From: Pseudomonadota bacterium
GTDB lineage: Bacteria > Pseudomonadota > Alphaproteobacteria > Puniceispirillales > Puniceispirillaceae
Assembly: GCA_027620495.1 (NCBI GenBank)
Contig: JAQCEA010000004.1
Location: 88,373 to 152,372 of the forward strand
DNA: 64,000 nt
Direction: 5' to 3'
The position numbers were made by a program, and so were the translations under genes. The notes beneath the pieces are model-generated. The model saw nothing but the letters and a program-made list of their open reading frames with translations. It was not told the origin of the DNA and made no database searches. Positions 36,536 through 45,123 of the stretch are shown in pieces. The stretch's first letter is position 1; each line of letters starts with the position of its first letter.

Positions 36536-37573
36536 TTAGCGAAAGGCTGGCATCACTTTGTCACAAAATAGCTCTAACGACTTGATTTGTTCATCATGAT
36601 CAAGCCCCATTGAGGCGTAATAAATGAACGAATCGACGCCGAGATTCTGGTATTTCTTTAGCTTTTCGATGGCTTGATCAGGCGATCCGAATAGCAGATT
36701 TTCTTCCAGCATATCGGCGTTATACTCATCGCGGTTGACCAATTCAGCAAGTGGCGTCTGTGCCGGGAAGCCGTTGGTGACGCCGCCGATATTGCGGAAC
36801 AGATTTTCAAACTGCCCGAGCACATTTTGGATAGCGGCAATGGCCTTTTCGCGGCTGGCCTTCGTTTCGTAAATGGCGGCATGGCGCATGAGTGCAAAAT
36901 GTGGCCGTTTGGCGTTTTCAAATTTGGCCATCGATTCATCAAAACGCTGTTTATAGAGTTCAGCCTCGTCAAACCCACGGGTCAGCGGCCAGCACATGAT
37001 GTTGCAGTTATTTTGGATGGCATAATCATAGGTGATCGGTGATCGCGCCGCGACCCATAATGGGGGGTGTGGCTGTTGCAATGGTTTTGGCACTGATGTT
37101 GATGTTGGAAACTGCCAATATTCACCATTATGTTCGTAATCACCCTGCCATAGCGCCAATACAGCTGGCAGCATTTCATTCATATATTTCCAACTATCTG
37201 ATTGCTTTAGGCCCGGGTGCATGCGGTCGAATTCGCGCTGATAGGCACCTGATCCAATGCCAAATTCAAGCCGCCCATTGGTCAATAAATCCGTCATGGC
37301 GGCTTCACCGGCAAGCTTTATGGGATGCCAATAAGCGGCGTTTACCACGCCGCAGCCCAGCCGAATATTTTTGGTATGTTCGCCCCACCAGGTCAAAAGC
37401 GCAAACGGATTTGGCGCGATTGTCATTTCCAGTGCGTGATGTTCGGCCGCCCAGACAATTTCAAAGCCAGCGTCATCGGCCATTTTGACCATGCGAAGCG
37501 TATGATCGCGCACCGCCGTCATCGATGTCTGGTCATTCATCCGTTCTAAGTTGATGGCAATCTGGAACTTCAT
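36536..37573 (-). CDS. LLM-class flavin-dependent oxidoreductase (bacterial luciferase family)
   Basis: A 345-aa TIM-barrel flavin enzyme. The N-terminal MKFQIAINLERMNDQT and the AGFEIVWAAEHHALE segment, and later RLEFGIGSGAYQREFDRMHPGL, match the luciferase-like monooxygenase family. The oxygenated substrate cannot be inferred. ATG 37573 is chosen because a GGGGGGAG ribosome site lies 8 bases upstream; the frame also continues to 37612. It sits downstream of PEPCK on the same strand. A strong inverted repeat lies upstream. Confidence 0.86.
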   Translation of the reverse strand: MKFQIAINLERMNDQTSMTAVRDHTLRMVKMADDAGFEIVWAAEHHALEMTIAPNPFALLTWWGEHTKNIRLGCGVVNAAYWHPIKLAGEAAMTDLLTNGRLEFGIGSGAYQREFDRMHPGLKQSDSWKYMNEMLPAVLALWQGDYEHNGEYWQFPTSTSVPKPLQQPHPPLWVAARSPITYDYAIQNNCNIMCWPLTRGFDEAELYKQRFDESMAKFENAKRPHFALMRHAAIYETKASREKAIAAIQNVLGQFENLFRNIGGVTNGFPAQTPLAELVNRDEYNADMLEENLLFGSPDQAIEKLKKYQNLGVDSFIYYASMGLDHDEQIKSLELFCDKVMPAFR

Positions 37574-37644
37574 TTTTGGCTCCCCCCAGCTGTTCTTTGG
37601 TGAGGATGTCAAACATCGCTGAATTTAACAATAGAATAATACTG

Positions 37645-37679
37645 ATGGTTTTTATCGAAAAAATCGAATTAAAAACCAT
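37645..37679. promoter_or_regulatory. Inverted repeat upstream of the LLM oxidoreductase gene
   Basis: Perfect 9-base arms ATGGTTTTT (37645-37653) and AAAAACCAT (37671-37679) enclose a 17-base centre that contains a repeated ATCGAA (37654-37659 and 37664-37669). It lies about 72 bases before the LLM start and after the PEPCK stop. It may be a promoter operator; as a transcript it lacks a T tail. Confidence 0.45.
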
Positions 37680-37768
37680 AAGCATCAAGCCAATTTGGTA
37701 TAAGGGCGGGTAAGGTGCCGCCTATAGTGGCGGCACCATCAACACGACTTCAGGTCAGTCTGGTGTGA

Positions 37769-39370
37769 TTAGCCAAGTTGCGGCCCGGCGGCGACCAAAG
37801 CTTTGCCAGCGTCTGTATCGGTAAATTTTTCAAAATTTTCGATAAACAAACCACCTAGATGGCGGGCCCGCTTTTCCCATTCGGCCGCATCGTCATAGCT
37901 TGATCTTGGATCAAGAATGGAACTGTCGAGGCCAGCCAGTGTTTTTGGCATTTGCAAATTAAAGATTGGCAGCGTTTCAGTTTCGCTATTGTCAATTTCG
38001 CCAGAAAAAATGGCATTGATCAGCGCCCGGGTATTTTTAAGTGAAATCCGCGTGCCTTGCCCGTTCCAGCCGGTGTTAATCAGATAGGCTTTGGCCCCGG
38101 CATCACGCATCCGCTTGCTCAGCACCTTGGCATAGGTGGTCGGGTGAAGCGACAGGAATGCCGCACCAAAACAGGCCGAAAAAGTTGGCTGATGTTCAGT
38201 CATGCCGCGTTCCATGCCAGCCATTTTGGCGGTAAAGCCCGACAGAAAATGATATTGCGTTGCCGCATCATCAAGGATCGATACTGGCGGCAAAACGCCA
38301 AAAGCATCAGCGGTCAGAAACAGCACATGTTTGGCATGACCTGCTTTTGACACTGGCCGAACAATATTGTCGATATGATAAATCGGATAGGACACCCGGG
38401 TATTCAAAGTGAGGCTGGTGTCACTGAAATCAATTTTACCATCGGCATCTACCATCACATTTTCCAGCAACGCATCACGCCGGATGGCCCGGTAAATTTC
38501 TGGTTCGCTGGCCTCATCGAGGTCACTTGTCTTGGCGTAACAGCCGCCCTCAAAGTTAAAAATGCCTTCATCATCCCAGCCATGTTCGTCATCGCCAATC
38601 AGGCTGCGATCTGCCGAGGCTGATAAGGTGGTTTTGCCGGTGCCGGAGAGGCCAAAAAACAATGCAACATCGCCGTTTTTACCGCAATTGGCCGAACAAT
38701 GCATTGATGCAATGCCCTTGCGCGGTAAGAGATAGTTCATCATCGAGAACATCCCTTTTTTCATTTCCCCGCCATACCAAGACCCGCCGATCAGCTGCAT
38801 CCGTTCGGTCAGGTTAAAGGCCACAAAGGTTGGTGAATTCATACCATGACGTTCCCAGTCTGGGTTGGTCGTCATTGACCCATTGATCACGGTAAAATCA
38901 GGTTCAAAATCGGCAAGCTCTTCATCACTTGGCCGGATAAACATATTTTTCACAAAATGTGCCTGCCATGCGACTTCCATGACAAAGCGCACTTTCAGAC
39001 AGGTATCTTTATTTGCACCGCAAAACCCATCAACAATATAAAGCTTTTTTCCAGATAATTGCTTGGCAACCAGATCTTTCAGCTCTCCCCAAACTTCTGG
39101 GGTGATGGATTTATTATCGTTCTTGGCACCATTCCCATTCCACCACAAACTGTCTCTTGTGGTGTCGTCCATGACGATGAATTTATCTTTCGGTGAGCGC
39201 CCGGTATATTCACCTGTCAACACGTTGACCGCGCCAAGCTCGGTCAGATAGCCGCGCGCATAGCCTTCAAGACCGGGCTGCATCTCATCTTCAAAAAGCT
39301 GTTCGTATGAGGGGTTATAGATAATTTCTTTCGGCTCGGTAATGCCAACTGACGACAGGAACTGTTCCAC
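37769..39370 (-). CDS. pckA: Phosphoenolpyruvate carboxykinase (ATP)
   Basis: Converts oxaloacetate and ATP to PEP, CO2 and ADP, the entry to gluconeogenesis. The 533-aa protein has the P-loop GLSGTGKTT (240-248), the metal loop [10 protein letters not shown] (260-269), and the substrate segments LTEYTGRSP-like [24 protein letters not shown] and [18 protein letters not shown]. Typical of the ATP-dependent family. Inside the catabolic island, it would carry C4 carbon from betaine/acetoacetate breakdown, with fbp and fba, into sugars. Upstream, TTACAGGGCCGA is repeated at 39408 and 39420, before the ECH end at 39540. Confidence 0.95.
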   Translation of the reverse strand: MEQFLSSVGITEPKEIIYNPSYEQLFEDEMQPGLEGYARGYLTELGAVNVLTGEYTGRSPKDKFIVMDDTTRDSLWWNGNGAKNDNKSITPEVWGELKDLVAKQLSGKKLYIVDGFCGANKDTCLKVRFVMEVAWQAHFVKNMFIRPSDEELADFEPDFTVINGSMTTNPDWERHGMNSPTFVAFNLTERMQLIGGSWYGGEMKKGMFSMMNYLLPRKGIASMHCSANCGKNGDVALFFGLSGTGKTTLSASADRSLIGDDEHGWDDEGIFNFEGGCYAKTSDLDEASEPEIYRAIRRDALLENVMVDADGKIDFSDTSLTLNTRVSYPIYHIDNIVRPVSKAGHAKHVLFLTADAFGVLPPVSILDDAATQYHFLSGFTAKMAGMERGMTEHQPTFSACFGAAFLSLHPTTYAKVLSKRMRDAGAKAYLINTGWNGQGTRISLKNTRALINAIFSGEIDNSETETLPIFNLQMPKTLAGLDSSILDPRSSYDDAAEWEKRARHLGGLFIENFEKFTDTDAGKALVAAGPQLG

Positions 39371-39539
39371 AAAAATACTCTCAAAACCGTTGATAAAAGG
39401 GGGCTAGTTACAGGGCCGATTTACAGGGCCGAATGGCTTTGCCGAACCAACTTTTTTTATTAGGTGGAGCATTTTTTAAGGTGTTGGTATGGCCTTGTCA
39501 ATGACCAAGCCTGATCGATGACAGCTTGGCCTAGTCCCG

Positions 39540-40325
39540 CTATCGGCCACGCCACACAGGGTCGCGTTTTTCGGCAAACGCCTTAAACCCCTCAACCCCG
39601 TCTTCAGAGTTATATAATTTGTCAACTGTTGGCAGTTGCATCTTTGTTACCTTGTTCAAAATGTCCTGAAATTTCATTGCCTCGGCTTCGCGTGCAACTT
39701 CCTTGATCGCGGCAAAAACCAGAGGTGGCCCAGATTCAAGAAGTCTAGCCAATGCCCACGCACGCGCATACAGCCCGTCAGCATCATCAAATACCTCATT
39801 CACCAACCCCCATTTATGGGCTTCGGCGCAATCCATCCAGCGCCCGGTCAATAACAAATCCATCGCCACATGATACGGTATGCGCTTTGGCAGTTTTATC
39901 GTGGCGGCGTCAGCCAATGTACCCGCGCGAATTTCTGGCAAGGCAAAACTTGACGCCGCAGTTGCCAAAATCAAATCGCATGACAAAGCAATTTCAAACC
40001 CACCGCCAACGCACATACCCTCAACCGCGGCAATCACCGGTTTGTTCAAATCGCGAAGCTCTTGCAGGCCGCCAAAACCACCAACGCCATAATCAGCAGT
40101 GACCGAATCGCCTGCGGCAGCGGCCTTAAGATCCCAGCCAGCCGAGAAAAATTTTTCGCCAGCTGTCCGTAAAATACAAACCCGAAGCGACTCGTCATCT
40201 CGAAAGGACTGAAATACATCACCCATTTTACGCGACGTCGCCAAATCGATTGCATTGGCTTTGGGACGGTCCAATGTGACTTCAAAAATCCCGCCGTCAA
40301 TACGGGTCTGGATAACTTCGGTCAT
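39540..40325 (-). CDS. Enoyl-CoA hydratase, CaiD-like (module B)
   Basis: A 261-aa crotonase, the same length as E. coli CaiD from memory. Active-site Glu111 (GGGFE) and Glu131 (ALPE) are conserved. FSAGWDLKA and the tail FAEKRDPVWRGR match CaiD closely. The PDSG turn of module A is replaced here by ADAA (residues 138-141), which may change activity or substrate. Its start overlaps the synthetase stop (ATGA at 40322-40325), so translation is coupled. It is the last gene of module B. Confidence 0.87.
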   Translation of the reverse strand: MTEVIQTRIDGGIFEVTLDRPKANAIDLATSRKMGDVFQSFRDDESLRVCILRTAGEKFFSAGWDLKAAAAGDSVTADYGVGGFGGLQELRDLNKPVIAAVEGMCVGGGFEIALSCDLILATAASSFALPEIRAGTLADAATIKLPKRIPYHVAMDLLLTGRWMDCAEAHKWGLVNEVFDDADGLYARAWALARLLESGPPLVFAAIKEVAREAEAMKFQDILNKVTKMQLPTVDKLYNSEDGVEGFKAFAEKRDPVWRGR

Positions 40326-42391
40326 GATGTGGCTCCTGTTGTCTGTTCATTGTGGTGCGGTCTGTCATAGCGCCATAATAACGCGTCAGCGGCAACCGCT
40401 TTGTTTGCCGTGATCATCAGCGGGTTGATCTCTATCGCGGCGATGCTGTGATCGCTGGTGATCAAATCACAAAGGACCAATATCTGACGAATGGCTGATT
40501 CTATGTCTGCTGCTGGGCGGCCGCGAAATCCACCAAGCACCGGGGCTAGTTTGAGTGCCGCGAGCGCGCCAGTAATGGCGGGGCCGTCTACCGGCAAAAT
40601 CAGACTTTGTGAATCGCGCCATAATTCGGTCATGATACCGCCGCTGGCAAGCGTCAGATGAATGCCATATTGCGGGTCACGGCGGATCCCAACAAGCAAC
40701 TCGGCAATTGGGTCTGTGACCATTTCTTCGACCAGAAATCCATCTGTGCCAGCCATGCTGGCGGCTTGCTGTGCCAAATCACCATGCCCCAGCCCCAAAA
40801 CGACATAGCCTTGCTCGCTTTTATGAAGAACGCCTTGGCCCTTTAATGCAAGTGGCGCGGTAAGCTGTGCGGCCTGATCCGCCAATCTAGCGGGATCATT
40901 GCCGATAATACCCATCGGCACCACCAGCCCATGGTCCCGTAAAACCAATTTTGCGGCAGACTCGCTAAGCACTGTGGGGGCATTGTCACCAACAGTGGCA
41001 CCACCAGTGGCCAGCGGTATCCATGGCTGTTGTGGCAGCATATGGCGGTTGGCACTGGCGGCATGTGCCAGTGCAGATAACCCAGCTTCAAAACCACAAA
41101 GTGGCAAAACGCCACGGTCCCCCAAATCGCTGGCAAGATCATCTGGCAAGCCTTCAGGCATGCTGGACAGAACAGCAACTTTGCAGCCGGTCAGTTTGGC
41201 AGCTTTTTGAAGCGCAATGACGGCTGGCATCCACGAATCTCGGTTGCACCGGTCAGCCCGCGGAAAATCAATGACAAGACAAGATAAATCGACCCAGTCC
41301 CCCATCATGCCGGCAAAACATTGTGTCATTGCTGCCTCGTCACCCCAAATAAAGGTATGATAATCAAGGGGGTTCGCCAAATGCACCAACGGGCCTAGCT
41401 GGTCAGCCAATTGCTGTTTGTTCGCGGCGGGTATATCAGGCCAAACCATGTCATATATCATCGCCCGGTCAGCCAGCAGGCCAGCCTCACCGCCAGAACA
41501 GCACATGGCACTGATACGATTGCCGGGCAAACCGCCAAAGACATGTATAGTCTTTAAGGTCTCGATCAAGACATCAAGGCTGTGTACCTCGATAATGCCA
41601 CACTGCTGTAAAAACGCAGACGAGGCGGCAGCATCGCCAGCAAGGGCCGCGGTATGCGCGCCAGCCGCCTGTTGTGATAGCGCTGTTTTGCCAGATTTGA
41701 TGGCAACAATATTTTTGCCATTTTGCCGGGCATGATGGGCCAGTCTGGCAAGATCGGCGGCATCATCAATACCCTCAATATACAGCCCAGCGGCGGTAAT
41801 GCGCGGGTCGTCCAACAGCGCCGCTGTCATATCAGTAAGGCTGGTTTGTGCCTGATTGCCAACACAGGCGACATACCCAATTGGCAGACCGCGTGCCTGC
41901 ATGCCAAGATTGATCGCTATATTTGATGACTGGCTGATCAGGGCTACACCGGTATCGCACCGCCTGCCGCCATGCTGGTCCGGCCATAATAATGCACCAT
42001 CAAGATAATTGATAAATCCATAGCAATTTGGACCCAATAGCGGCATATCGCCTGCTGCAGCAACAAGCTGTTGTTGCAGGTCAACATCGCCCGATTCGGC
42101 AAAGCCAGAAGCAAAACAAACCGCACCGCCACATCCAATTTCTGATAATTGACTTGTGACCTCTATAACGGCGTCCCGATTGATGCCAAGAAACGCCGCA
42201 TCTGGTACCCCCGGAAGTTCAGAAATAGAGGCAAAACAGGTCAAGCCGCCGATTGATTTGCGGTGCGGGTGAACCGGCCATATGTCCCCGCCGAATCCCA
42301 TTTTTTGGCATTGGTGGATGACATTTTCCGCCCAGCTACCGCCATAGACAGCGATGGATTTGGGCTGAAATAGCCGCAACAGCTCTGGCAA
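40322..42391 (-). CDS. NDP-forming acyl-CoA synthetase, fused alpha-beta type (module B)
   Basis: A 689-aa homologue of the module A enzyme: CoA-binding Rossmann start (SIAVYGGSWAENV), GPNCYGFINY, phosphohistidine His246 in GAHTAALAGD, and the C-terminal ATP-grasp part with LHKSEQGYVVLGLG, RRDPQYGIHLTLASGGIMTEL and AIEINPLMI. The frame stays open to 42514, but those codons shadow the upstream dehydrogenase. TTG 42391 is the likely start: the Shine-Dalgarno GGGAGGG covers the end of the dehydrogenase and its stop, and TTG lies 4 bases after it. ECH follows by overlap. Confidence 0.83.
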   Translation of the reverse strand: MPELLRLFQPKSIAVYGGSWAENVIHQCQKMGFGGDIWPVHPHRKSIGGLTCFASISELPGVPDAAFLGINRDAVIEVTSQLSEIGCGGAVCFASGFAESGDVDLQQQLVAAAGDMPLLGPNCYGFINYLDGALLWPDQHGGRRCDTGVALISQSSNIAINLGMQARGLPIGYVACVGNQAQTSLTDMTAALLDDPRITAAGLYIEGIDDAADLARLAHHARQNGKNIVAIKSGKTALSQQAAGAHTAALAGDAAASSAFLQQCGIIEVHSLDVLIETLKTIHVFGGLPGNRISAMCCSGGEAGLLADRAMIYDMVWPDIPAANKQQLADQLGPLVHLANPLDYHTFIWGDEAAMTQCFAGMMGDWVDLSCLVIDFPRADRCNRDSWMPAVIALQKAAKLTGCKVAVLSSMPEGLPDDLASDLGDRGVLPLCGFEAGLSALAHAASANRHMLPQQPWIPLATGGATVGDNAPTVLSESAAKLVLRDHGLVVPMGIIGNDPARLADQAAQLTAPLALKGQGVLHKSEQGYVVLGLGHGDLAQQAASMAGTDGFLVEEMVTDPIAELLVGIRRDPQYGIHLTLASGGIMTELWRDSQSLILPVDGPAITGALAALKLAPVLGGFRGRPAADIESAIRQILVLCDLITSDHSIAAIEINPLMITANKAVAADALLWRYDRPHHNEQTTGATS

Positions 42392-42395
42392 AGTT

Positions 42396-43556
42396 TTACC
42401 CTCCCAGAGGCCGTAACAAATCACGGCTAATGATATGCCTCTGAATTTCCGAGGTGCCGTCCCAGATCCGTTCAACCCGCGCATCGCGCCAGAACCGCGC
42501 CAATGGCAAATCATCCATTAGCCCCATCCCGCCATAAATCTGGATGGCTTCATCAGTCACCCGTGCCAGCATTTCAGTGGCGTATAATTTTGCCGATGCA
42601 ATTTCGCGATTGGATGGCAGGCCTTCGTCAAGTCGCCATGCGGCCGCCAATGTCAGCCAGTCGGCGGCGTCAATTTCTGTGACCAAATCGGCCAGTTTGA
42701 AACTGATGCCCTGAAATTTGCCAATTTGCTTGCCAAATTGCCGTCGTTCTGCGGCATAGGTCAGCGCATAATCAAACGCGCGCCTAGCCCGACCAACAGC
42801 CATCGCCGCAACCGTAATACGGGTGGCATAGAGCCAGCTATTCATGACCTCAAAGCCGCCATCAACAGCCCCAAGCACCTGATCGTCCGGCAACCGACAA
42901 TCTTCAAATTTTAAGATCACATTATGATAGCCGCTATGCGATACCGATTGATAGCCGGGCAGGACAGAAAACCCGGGATGACCGCGATCGACCAGAAAAC
43001 AGGTGATCCGCTTTTTTGGACCATGCGCGGTGTCATCAACGCCGGTGGCGACAAACACAATGAAGAAATCAGCATGATCCCCGCCAGAGATGAAATGTTT
43101 GGTGCCATTGATCACCCAGTCACCACCATCACGCCGCGCCGTTGTCGTCATGCCGCGTACATCAGACCCAGCATCTGGTTCGGTCATCGCCAACGCATCC
43201 ATTCTTTCACCGCGAACAGCCGGGGTCAGATAACGTTCAATCTGGTCGCCTTCACAAGCCATCAAAATATTTTGCGGGCGTCCAAAAAAATGTGTAAGCG
43301 CCATCGACCCGCGGCCAAGTTCGCGCTCAAGCAACGCAAATTCAACATGGTTTAAGCCCCCCCCGCCAACCGATTCTGGAAAATTGGCGGCATAAAAACC
43401 CATGGCTTTGACTTTGGATTTGATATCGTCAGCGATGTTTTTTGGCACATGTCCAAGTTTTTCAATTTTGTCTTCGAGCGGATAGATTTCCTGCTCAACA
43501 AAACTGCGCACCGTTTCGACAATCATATCCTGTTCGGGCGTTGCTCCAAATTTCAT
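42396..43556 (-). CDS. Acyl-CoA dehydrogenase family (module B)
   Basis: A 386-aa homologue of the module A enzyme. FAD/substrate segments: LAMTEPDAGSDVRGM, YAAERRQFGKQIGKFQGISFKLADL and IQIYGGMGLMDDLPLARFWRDARVERI. It again has WDGTSEIQRH with Asp366 at the usual catalytic Glu position, the same as in module A, so the change is shared by the pair. ATG 43556 is chosen (AGG upstream) because the longer frame from 43697 shadows the neighbour. The gap to the dehydrogenase-thioesterase gene is 34 bases. Confidence 0.84.
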   Translation of the reverse strand: MKFGATPEQDMIVETVRSFVEQEIYPLEDKIEKLGHVPKNIADDIKSKVKAMGFYAANFPESVGGGGLNHVEFALLERELGRGSMALTHFFGRPQNILMACEGDQIERYLTPAVRGERMDALAMTEPDAGSDVRGMTTTARRDGGDWVINGTKHFISGGDHADFFIVFVATGVDDTAHGPKKRITCFLVDRGHPGFSVLPGYQSVSHSGYHNVILKFEDCRLPDDQVLGAVDGGFEVMNSWLYATRITVAAMAVGRARRAFDYALTYAAERRQFGKQIGKFQGISFKLADLVTEIDAADWLTLAAAWRLDEGLPSNREIASAKLYATEMLARVTDEAIQIYGGMGLMDDLPLARFWRDARVERIWDGTSEIQRHIISRDLLRPLGG

Positions 43557-43590
43557 ATCTGATACCTGCTCGTTGTTGTCTTGGTTATCT

Positions 43591-45069
43591 CTATGGCGCC
43601 AGTCCAACCGCCCGGCCTGCGGCGCTGGGCCGGTCAAGTGCGGCATGGCCCGCCGCCATTTCGGCGAGCATGGCGGCGATAGCATCTGATGGTTCACTGG
43701 CGCGCCGCAGCTTCATGTCAACATGCAACAGCATATGTTCTGCGGTGGCGAGCAATCGACCTGACTGATGGTAAAGTGAATGGAACAAATGCATTTTCTT
43801 GCCAGCAACACGCAAGATTTGTGTGTCGACATAAATTGGCTCGCCAGCCATCACCTCATCGATATGACGGATATGGGTTTCAACAGTAAAAAAGCTGCCA
43901 CCTGCCGCAACATAGGCGTCATCAATACCCGCCTGCCGCATAATTTCATCTGTGGCATGGGAAAAACATTCAAGATAGCGGTGTTCGGTCATATGACCAT
44001 TATAATCTACCCAGTCCTGCGATACGGTATGTTCATAACTGCGGATTAATTCAGCTGGTTGCGGCAGTGCCGCTATGGCGGCTGTTTTTAACGTGGTTTG
44101 CCAGGCATTGACAGTTTGCCCGGCCCCCCAGTCTCGCTGTTGTAACTGGCGCAAAATAGCCACCAGATTATCATCGCGAATCTGTTCGAGCTGGCGGATC
44201 GAATAGGCCCCGGATTGCGAATCAGATTGATCAGCAATCATCGTCACCAGATCATCGGTCAGTTCTGGCACATCGGTCAATTTTGTCCAAGGCCATTGCA
44301 AACAAGGGCCAAATTGCGCGATAAAATGCGCCATGCCAGCTTCACCACCGGCGACCCGGTAGGTTTCAAAAAGTCCCATCTGCGCCCAACGCAAACCGAA
44401 TCCATATCTGATGGCATCGTCAATTTCGGCTGTTGTGGCAACGCCGTCTTTTACCAGCCAGAGGGCTTCGCGCCATACCGCTTCGAGAAACCGATCAGCA
44501 ATAAAAGCGGGTATTTCGGTTCGAACATGAAGCGGATGCATGCCAAGCTGACGAAACAAATGGGCGGCATTTTCGATGGCCGCGCGGCTGGTTTTTGTGC
44601 CGCCGACAATTTCAACCAGCGGCAACAAATAGACCGGGTTAAAAGGGTGGGCCACCACCAAGCGGCCCGGCGTTGTCATTTTATCCTGCAAATCGCTTGG
44701 CAGGATGCCTGATGTCGACGAGGCAATCAGCGTATCAGCGGCGGCGGCAGATTCAATATCACGATAGACTGATTGCTTGATATCGAGACGTTCTGGCACG
44801 GCCTCGATAATCAAATCAGCCTTGGCAACAGCGCTGGCGATTGTGTCGGTGAAATGCAATTTGCCTTGTGGCGGTACCGGGCCATCAATCAATTTGCCAA
44901 AGGCCAGTTTTGCATTGACCATTATTTCATCAATTTTGCGGGGGGCATTTGGGTCCGGGTCATATAGATTGACCGTGATACCATTCAGCAAACATCTTGC
45001 GACCCAGCCGCCGCCAATAACGCCGCCGCCAACCACCGCAATAAGCTTGCATTTATCTGTCGATGTCAT
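43591..45069 (-). CDS. Carnitine dehydrogenase-like protein fused to a thioesterase domain (module B)
   Basis: A 492-aa two-domain protein. Residues ~10-320 are the carnitine-dehydrogenase-type 3-hydroxyacyl-CoA dehydrogenase: GGGVIGGGW (14-22), IASSTSGILPSDLQDKM, VAHPFNPVYLLPLVEIVGGTKT and IPAFIADRFLEAVWREALWLV. Residues ~340-475 are a hotdog thioesterase, with WVDYNGHMTEHRYLECF (DYNGHM near 355-360). Such fusions are known in rhizobial carnitine catabolism, where the thioesterase releases glycine betaine from betainyl-CoA. Predicted: carnitine to dehydrocarnitine, and betainyl-CoA hydrolysis. A 34-base gap precedes the acyl-CoA dehydrogenase and BKACE lies upstream. Confidence 0.88.
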   Translation of the reverse strand: MTSTDKCKLIAVVGGGVIGGGWVARCLLNGITVNLYDPDPNAPRKIDEIMVNAKLAFGKLIDGPVPPQGKLHFTDTIASAVAKADLIIEAVPERLDIKQSVYRDIESAAAADTLIASSTSGILPSDLQDKMTTPGRLVVAHPFNPVYLLPLVEIVGGTKTSRAAIENAAHLFRQLGMHPLHVRTEIPAFIADRFLEAVWREALWLVKDGVATTAEIDDAIRYGFGLRWAQMGLFETYRVAGGEAGMAHFIAQFGPCLQWPWTKLTDVPELTDDLVTMIADQSDSQSGAYSIRQLEQIRDDNLVAILRQLQQRDWGAGQTVNAWQTTLKTAAIAALPQPAELIRSYEHTVSQDWVDYNGHMTEHRYLECFSHATDEIMRQAGIDDAYVAAGGSFFTVETHIRHIDEVMAGEPIYVDTQILRVAGKKMHLFHSLYHQSGRLLATAEHMLLHVDMKLRRASEPSDAIAAMLAEMAAGHAALDRPSAAGRAVGLAP

Positions 45070-45123
45070 GCTTGTTTATCTCCTGATGTCATCATCAAAA
45101 TCGACTGGCCCGCTATCGCCCGA

